DNA from: Nonomuraea spiralis
GTDB taxonomy: Bacteria; Actinomycetota; Actinomycetes; Streptosporangiales; Streptosporangiaceae
DNA: 64,000 nt
Direction: 5' to 3'
Assembly: GCF_014648435.1 (NCBI RefSeq)
Contig: NZ_BMRC01000001.1
Span: 753,309 to 817,308, forward strand
Position numbers and translations under genes: made by a program. Positions 59,501 through 64,000 of this stretch are shown here, piece after piece. Under the pieces are notes generated by a model, which did not search any database, was not told the origin of the DNA, and saw nothing but the letters and a program-made list of their open reading frames with translations. Every line of letters starts with the position of its first letter. Position 1 is the stretch's first letter.

Positions 59501-60637
59501 ATGTCGTCCCGTTCGTCAGCCGCGCTGGCGGGCCTGGCCCTGGTCGTTCTGGTGGCCGGATGCGCCGACCCGGCCGCCGGCCGGGTGTCGCTGGTCGGCG
59601 CGACCCAGCCCCCGGTGGCCCCGCCGCCACCGCCGTCGCTCATGGTGTCCGCGGAGCCGGTACGGCACCCGTACCCGCAGGCGACCTCCTTGGCCGAGCC
59701 CGTGGCGACCGGAACTCCCCTGGCCACGACGGGTTCCCCGCGGTACTTCCTGTCCGCCCGCACTCCGCTCGCCCACTTCCCCGGCAGGTCCAAGACCGCT
59801 GTCTTCACCCCGGTGCCGCCCGCCGTGCACGACGCCGAGACCGGGGCGTTCATCGCGAACGTCCCGCTGCCGCCCGGCGTCGAGAGTTCCTGGCACCTTG
59901 TGGCCGCCGCCCGCGACAACCGTACGTTCGCCGTCGCCGGCTGGACCGAGCCGAAGAATCCAGACATTCGCTTCTTCCTGGTACGCCTCGGCGAGGACGG
60001 GCGCCCCGGGAAGCCGACGGCCGTCACGCAGACCGACGCCGACGACCTGACGATCGTCTACGACCTCGCCCTCAGCGCCGACGGCACCCGGTTGGCCTAC
60101 TCCACGCCGCTCATCGGCGGCGGCGCCAAGATCTCCGTGCTCGATGTCGCCACCGGCCGGCGCCGGGACTGGAAGACGATGACGCACTCGATGGTGAGCG
60201 GCCTGTCCTGGGCCCCGGACGGCCGCTCGCTCGCCTATGTGCTGGGTGGCCGGGCCATCGCCCTGCTCGATCTCACCCGGCTGGGCACCGATCCGGAAGG
60301 TGCCGCGTCCCGGATCATCAAGAACGCCACGGGCGTCATGCCGTTCGAGTCGTTGGCCCACACCCCTGACGGCGGCGCGCTGATCTACACGTCCGGGCAC
60401 ACCGTCGAACGGATCCCCCTGGCGGGCGGTCCGGCGCAGGTCCTGGCCCGGCCGGAGCTGCCGCCCGGCGCCTCGCTGAGCCTGCGCTTCAGCGTGGACG
60501 GGACCGGCGAACACCTCCTGTACGTGCACAATTGGCGCGCCCACCAGGTCTCCCTCGCCGACGGCGCGGTCACCTCGGTGCCGATCACGGTCGGCGAACG
60601 TCCGGGCGAGGGCGGCTCGCCGCGCGCGGCCTGGTGA
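59501..60637 (+). CDS. Lipoprotein with TolB/WD40-like propeller
   Basis: A 378-residue lipoprotein: signal peptide with lipobox LVVLVAGC, a Pro-rich linker (QPPVAPPPPPSLMVSAEPV), and a propeller with repeats such as LALSADGTRLAYSTPL, LSWAPDGRSLAYVLGG and LAHTPDGGALIYTSGH. The ATG at 59501 has TACGAT 9 bases upstream and no clear ribosome site, so it may be leaderless. It faces the kinase gene, whose outer domain is also a propeller, so they may share a function at the cell surface. Confidence 0.75.
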   Translation: MSSRSSAALAGLALVVLVAGCADPAAGRVSLVGATQPPVAPPPPPSLMVSAEPVRHPYPQATSLAEPVATGTPLATTGSPRYFLSARTPLAHFPGRSKTAVFTPVPPAVHDAETGAFIANVPLPPGVESSWHLVAAARDNRTFAVAGWTEPKNPDIRFFLVRLGEDGRPGKPTAVTQTDADDLTIVYDLALSADGTRLAYSTPLIGGGAKISVLDVATGRRRDWKTMTHSMVSGLSWAPDGRSLAYVLGGRAIALLDLTRLGTDPEGAASRIIKNATGVMPFESLAHTPDGGALIYTSGHTVERIPLAGGPAQVLARPELPPGASLSLRFSVDGTGEHLLYVHNWRAHQVSLADGAVTSVPITVGERPGEGGSPRAAW

Positions 60638-60652
60638 TCAGAGGCTGCAGGC

Positions 60653-61561
60653 TCAGCTCTCGCCGGGAACGGCGGGCTTGTCGTTCGTCCAACCGGCCTT
60701 GAACGTCTTCACGCCGGACTTGCCGAGCACCTGCTCGCCGTCGTCCCTGAGGTCGGTGTACTCGGCCAGCAGCGTCATGGCCGTGGTGTCCACGATCAGC
60801 TGCTGCTTGAGCACCGACCCCCCGTTGGACGGGACGGGCAGGGCGAGCTTCTGGCCGGGGCGGCCCAGCGGGTCCTTGCTCCGGCCGAGATCGCTGACGC
60901 CCTTGGTGGTCTTGAGAACCTGGAACGCCGCGGCCCTGACCTTGTCCGGCGCCGGGTTGACGTACAGGAGCTCGACCGCCCGCCCGGCGACGTACCGGTC
61001 GCGGTTGACCAGCCAGTCGTTCTTCGTGGCCCTCGGATCGGTGGTCTTCGCCTCTTCGGCGGCCTCGTCGATCCAGGCGTCGACCTCGGCGGTCAGCTGC
61101 TTCCTGAGCGCCTCGGCCTCCGCCGGCAACTCCTGGAGCTGCTGGTACGTCACGTACTTCTCGCCGAACCGGAGCCCGGCGGGCCGCCCCTTGGTCGCCT
61201 GCACCCAGCCCTTGCCGGGCCGGCTGGACAGGTGGATCTTCATGCCTTCCGTGCGGTAGTCCCAGGTGGTCGGGGATCCGTCGGCGCGCCAGGCCGCCTC
61301 GTCCTTCTTCGTCGCGGGCTTGGCCCCGAGCGCGCGGTAGCCGGACCAGCCCTTGCCGTCCGGCGACAGCCAGTCGGTGCTGACGCTGCGCTGGATCAGG
61401 TGGTAGCCGCTGCCGACCGCGCGCGGGTGGGTCGTGGTGAAGGTGGTCTCGACCCGCCAGTACGCCCCCTTCGGCGCGTCGGCGGATGCCGGAACAGCGG
61501 CCACACCGGCGAACAGCAACCCAGCGGCGGCGGCGGTGGCAGCGGCAAGAGTGAATCTCAT
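60653..61561 (-). CDS. Secreted protein, third gene of an ECF operon
   Basis: A 302-residue protein with a signal peptide (MRFTLAAATAAAAGLLFAGV, cleavage near PASADA). The mature part (GAYWRVETTFTTTHPRAVGS, DEAAWRADGSPTTWDYRTEG) resembles the outer domain of the CU044_5270-family protein encoded just upstream, including the DEAAW-ADGSPT motif. It looks like a soluble paralogue of that domain. Its ATG overlaps the stop of the upstream gene (ATGA). Function unknown. Confidence 0.75.
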   Translation of the reverse strand: MRFTLAAATAAAAGLLFAGVAAVPASADAPKGAYWRVETTFTTTHPRAVGSGYHLIQRSVSTDWLSPDGKGWSGYRALGAKPATKKDEAAWRADGSPTTWDYRTEGMKIHLSSRPGKGWVQATKGRPAGLRFGEKYVTYQQLQELPAEAEALRKQLTAEVDAWIDEAAEEAKTTDPRATKNDWLVNRDRYVAGRAVELLYVNPAPDKVRAAAFQVLKTTKGVSDLGRSKDPLGRPGQKLALPVPSNGGSVLKQQLIVDTTAMTLLAEYTDLRDDGEQVLGKSGVKTFKAGWTNDKPAVPGES

Positions 61562-62598
61562 TCGTTCTCCTTCAACGGGTTGGAATCCGCCCAGCGGCTG
61601 TCCTGAATCGCGGTGTACGTCAGGAGCAGGCCGTCCGCGGCGGAACGGACTTCGAGGGAAAGCGGTCTGCCGGAGGCGGGGTCGATCACCAGCCGGGTCC
61701 TGGTCGCCCCCTTGTAGTTCGGCGGCGCGAACTCCCCGGACTCGTATTCGATCGCCTGCCCGGCCCGGCCCAGCGCGTCGGTCACCTGCCCGGCGGCGCT
61801 CACCCCGGGCAAGGACGCGAGCAGCCGGTACGCGGCGGCCCTGCTCGCGCTGGTCACCGGCGCGAAGAACAGCAGCCGCGCCGCGCTGTCGATGGTCGTA
61901 CGGTCGTCGGCGGCGAAGAACGCCTTCAGCCCCTCAGGGGTGTCGGGCACCTCGCTCATCCTGGTCAGCGGCTTGCCCGCCGTGAGGATGCGGAAGTCCC
62001 AGTCCTCGCTCGACCAGGTCCGCCGCTCACCGGGTGCGGACCGTACGACACCGATGGCGCCGTTCTCCGAGGGCTTGTCGTACGTCCAGGACGTCGGCGA
62101 GCCGTCGGCGGCCCACGCCGCCTCGTCCTGCGGGGTCGCGGGCTTGATCCCTTGAGAGGTCTCGCGGTACCAGGTGAGCCCTTCGGGGTCCGCGGGGATC
62201 CAGGTCTCGACCGACTCGCTCTCACGCAGGACGTACCGTCCGCCGGGCTCGTGGAACAACCGGCCGCGGACCTCCGTGCTGCCCCACCACGCGCCCTCGT
62301 CGGGCATGGCGGCCACCGAGGCGGCCGCGACCAGCAGGAAGCGTTTGCCGTCCGCCTGGGTGACCGCGCCATGAGGAGTGGTCATGCCGCCGGGCGCGAC
62401 GTTGGCGACGACGATCGCCGTCGCGGCGGCGGCACCGGCCAGGCCGAGCGCCAGCGCACTCCCCCTGCCGGCCCGGCGGCCCCGCCGTACGCGCTCCTGG
62501 GCGAAGGCGGCGGCCAGCCGTTCGCGGCCGGCCCGCTCGACCTCGGGGGACAACGGCGGCGTGGGCAGCAGGTCCCGCACCGCCTGGTAATCATCCAT
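61558..62598 (-). CDS. CU044_5270-family membrane protein
   Basis: A 346-residue protein: cytoplasmic N-terminus (MDDYQAVRDLLPTPPLSPEV), one membrane helix (GSALALGLAGAAAATAIVVA) and an outer domain with GGRYVLRESESVETWIPADP and DEAAWAADGSPTSWTYDKPS. The ATG at 62598 has GGAGGCTCTG before it, inside the end of the sigma gene (8-base overlap). Pairing with an ECF factor repeats the arrangement at 36.9-38.5 kb. Role as sigma partner inferred. Confidence 0.75.
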   Translation of the reverse strand: MDDYQAVRDLLPTPPLSPEVERAGRERLAAAFAQERVRRGRRAGRGSALALGLAGAAAATAIVVANVAPGGMTTPHGAVTQADGKRFLLVAAASVAAMPDEGAWWGSTEVRGRLFHEPGGRYVLRESESVETWIPADPEGLTWYRETSQGIKPATPQDEAAWAADGSPTSWTYDKPSENGAIGVVRSAPGERRTWSSEDWDFRILTAGKPLTRMSEVPDTPEGLKAFFAADDRTTIDSAARLLFFAPVTSASRAAAYRLLASLPGVSAAGQVTDALGRAGQAIEYESGEFAPPNYKGATRTRLVIDPASGRPLSLEVRSAADGLLLTYTAIQDSRWADSNPLKENE

Positions 62599-63208
62599 CA
62601 GAGCCTCCAAGCAATGGATTGACGCCGCCCAGGGCGGCACGAAGCTTCCTGCGCACCCGGGACAGGCGGGACCCGACGGTCCCGTACGGGATGTCGAGCG
62701 CCTGGGCCACCTCTTCATGGCTCAGCTCGCCCAGCGCGCTGAGCAGCAGCACGTCCCGGTCGCCGTCGGACAGCGCCCGCAGTTCGGCCGCGAGCCGCCC
62801 CTGTGCGCTCGCGGCGTCCACGCGGGTGACCACGCGATCCTCGTGGCCGTGCTCCCGGCCGTCGTCCGTGCCGGCGTTGCGCTGCAGCGCCGCCAGGCGC
62901 CGGGCTTCGGCGCGGCGGTGCAGTGCGATCGTGGTGCCGGCGAAGCCGTACAACCAGGGACGGACCGTGCCACGCCGGGGATCGAACGTCTCACGTTTCC
63001 TGAACGCGGCCAGGAACACCTCGGCCGTGAGATCGTCCGCGGCCTGCCCGTCGAGCCGCCTGCCCAGGTAGGCGTGGATCTCGCTCACGTACCGGTCGTA
63101 GATCTCACCGAAGCGTTCGGGGGTCCGGCGCGACAGCTCCACCAGAGCCTCGTCGCTGATCGTCCCCCGCGGATCGGCGAGATCCGTAGCCGTCGAATTG
63201 GCAGTCAC
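62591..63208 (-). CDS. ECF RNA polymerase sigma factor
   Basis: A 205-residue ECF factor: region 2 FGEIYDRYVSEIHAYLGRRL-DGQAADDLTAEVFLAAFRKR with RPWLYGFAGTTIAL, region 4 LRALSDGDRDVLLLSALGEL-SHEEVAQALDIPYGTVGSRL. Closely similar in design to the factor at 37907-38497. First gene of a three-gene operon. Start GTG at 63208. Confidence 0.9.
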   Translation of the reverse strand: MTANSTATDLADPRGTISDEALVELSRRTPERFGEIYDRYVSEIHAYLGRRLDGQAADDLTAEVFLAAFRKRETFDPRRGTVRPWLYGFAGTTIALHRRAEARRLAALQRNAGTDDGREHGHEDRVVTRVDAASAQGRLAAELRALSDGDRDVLLLSALGELSHEEVAQALDIPYGTVGSRLSRVRRKLRAALGGVNPLLGGSDG

Positions 63209-63323
63209 ATCCCCTACTCATCCGATGGGCCGTTCTGCTTTCACGCCCGGCGGCGGATCACCGGGGACATCGGCTGGAAGAGGATACGAGAAGGTCGCCC
63301 GGGTGCTGCGCGACGACGTGAAA

Positions 63324-63353
63324 GGGCCCCGGCCGGTCACCCGGCCGGGGCCC
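63324..63353 (-). terminator. Strong terminator after the P-domain protein gene
   Basis: GGGCCCCGGCCGG (63324-63336) and CCGGCCGGGGCCC (63341-63353) form a perfect 13-bp stem with a TCAC loop, 21 bases downstream of the minus-strand stop. Confidence 0.8.
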
Positions 63354-63373
63354 GTTACCCCTGAATACGACGG

Positions 63374-64000
63374 TCAGAGAGTGATGCTCCAGGAGTCCAG
63401 GAAGCCGGTGTCACCGGCGTAGACGTCCCTGATGTCGAGCGTCCAGGTGCCGGCGGCCTGCTGGCTGACCGGGACCGAGAAGGTCCTGGTGCCGTACTGC
63501 GTGCAGGAGGTTCCGCCGTAGGGGTCGACCAGGTAGTAGGTGTTGTTCGGGCCGCGGAGCCGGATGTTCAGGTCCTCGGCGCAGGTGTGGCTGATCGTGA
63601 TCGAGAGCTGGACCGGGGAGGTCGCGGTGCCCGTCGCGTTGGACGTGATCGCGCTCCGGGTGGTCGTGTAGTCCCTGATCTGGTAGTTGGTGTCATTGGT
63701 GAACGTACGGCCGGGGCCGCCGGTGCCGACCGTCAGGGTGTACGTCGCGGTGTGCGTGGTCGAGCCGGTGCCCGTGACGGTGATCTGGTAGGTGCCCTGC
63801 GCCGTGGAGGCGCCGACCGACAGCGTCAACGCCGAGGAGTTGCCGGAGGTCACCGAGGCGGGGTTGAAGCTCGCGGTGGTGCCGCTGGGCAGTCCGGTGG
63901 CGGTCAGGTTGACGGTCTGGGCGCTGCCCGAGGTGGTCTGGGTGTTGACCGTGGTGGAGGCGGTGCCGCCCGGCTGGGCGCTGCCGGAGGAGGAGCTGAG
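63374..64000 (-). CDS. Secreted protein with C-terminal P-domain (partial, runs off right edge)
   Basis: The last 208 codons of a longer gene entering from the right. The first 95 residues are Ser/Thr/Gly-rich with repeated strand patterns ([39 protein letters not shown]), an Ig-like/PKD-type linker. The last 110 are a proprotein-convertase P-domain: [40 protein letters not shown] and [28 protein letters not shown]. In actinomycetes such tails occur on secreted proteases; the catalytic part lies outside the window, so the enzyme class is not known. Confidence 0.8.
   Translation of the reverse strand, partial: LSSSSGSAQPGGTASTTVNTQTTSGSAQTVNLTATGLPSGTTASFNPASVTSGNSSALTLSVGASTAQGTYQITVTGTGSTTHTATYTLTVGTGGPGRTFTNDTNYQIRDYTTTRSAITSNATGTATSPVQLSITISHTCAEDLNIRLRGPNNTYYLVDPYGGTSCTQYGTRTFSVPVSQQAAGTWTLDIRDVYAGDTGFLDSWSITL

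Noticed and set aside
1..64000. CRISPR arrays, tRNA/rRNA genes, insertion sequences or attachment sites
   Set aside because: No regularly spaced repeats, cloverleaf sequences, transposase genes or terminal repeats were recognised by reading.

Overview
The window is chromosomal DNA of very high GC content with dense, mostly short-spaced genes, many GTG starts and many leaderless-looking promoters, which is typical of an actinomycete. A DUF4193-type protein, a spore-associated-protein-A-like secreted protein, two sigma/CU044_5270-type modules and many one-component regulators point to a filamentous member of the Streptosporangiales (Nonomuraea/Streptosporangium-like); this is inferred from gene families, not from a marker gene. 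No rRNA, tRNA, insertion sequence or CRISPR array was found.

Layout. 0-3.5 kb: a metal-resistance block (MerR regulator with an Acr3/bile-acid-symporter-type transporter; CmtR-like ArsR with a CDF transporter and a broken DUF3703 gene). 3.7-8 kb: lipase, DUF4193 protein, secreted protein, esterase, serine hydrolase. 8-20.3 kb: regulator/enzyme pairs (PucR regulator, a fused SDR-MDR reductase, AraC, isochorismatase-like protein, a paired SMR exporter with its MarR regulator, a MerR-HEAT regulon, LysR with an MFS exporter). 20.3-27.3 kb: SapA-like protein, an ArsR-SulP operon, and a TetR/hydrolase set facing an FMN reductase-MFS-MerR operon. 27.3-41 kb: a SigE-type sigma factor with a membrane beta-propeller, more regulator/enzyme pairs, an ECF/CU044_5270 pair and three gene remnants. 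41-46.8 kb: two exported proteins, SDR with MerR, and a cytochrome P450 with TetR.

46.9-53.7 kb holds the most unusual content: two small-peptide maturation loci lying side by side. The first is a 51-residue precursor with a GG leader, an ATP-grasp ligase of the MvdC/MvdD type and a PpiC-related maturation protein. The second is a ThiF/MccB-like E1 enzyme, a 21-residue peptide and a membrane M50 protease with a PqqD-like N-terminus. In each locus a perfect GC hairpin follows the peptide gene. A GNAT acetyltransferase and a divergent AraC regulator lie between them.

53.9-64 kb: an ArsR-like regulator, MBL and DHFR-like enzymes with an HxlR regulator, a membrane Ser/Thr kinase with a beta-propeller, a propeller lipoprotein, a second ECF/CU044_5270 operon and the C-terminus of a secreted protein with a P-domain.

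Many regulators face their target across a short gap that holds a clear inverted repeat, so several small regulons can be read directly from the sequence. The clearest is a MerR-HEAT protein whose 24-bp promoter element occurs, base for base, in front of two separate transcription units.
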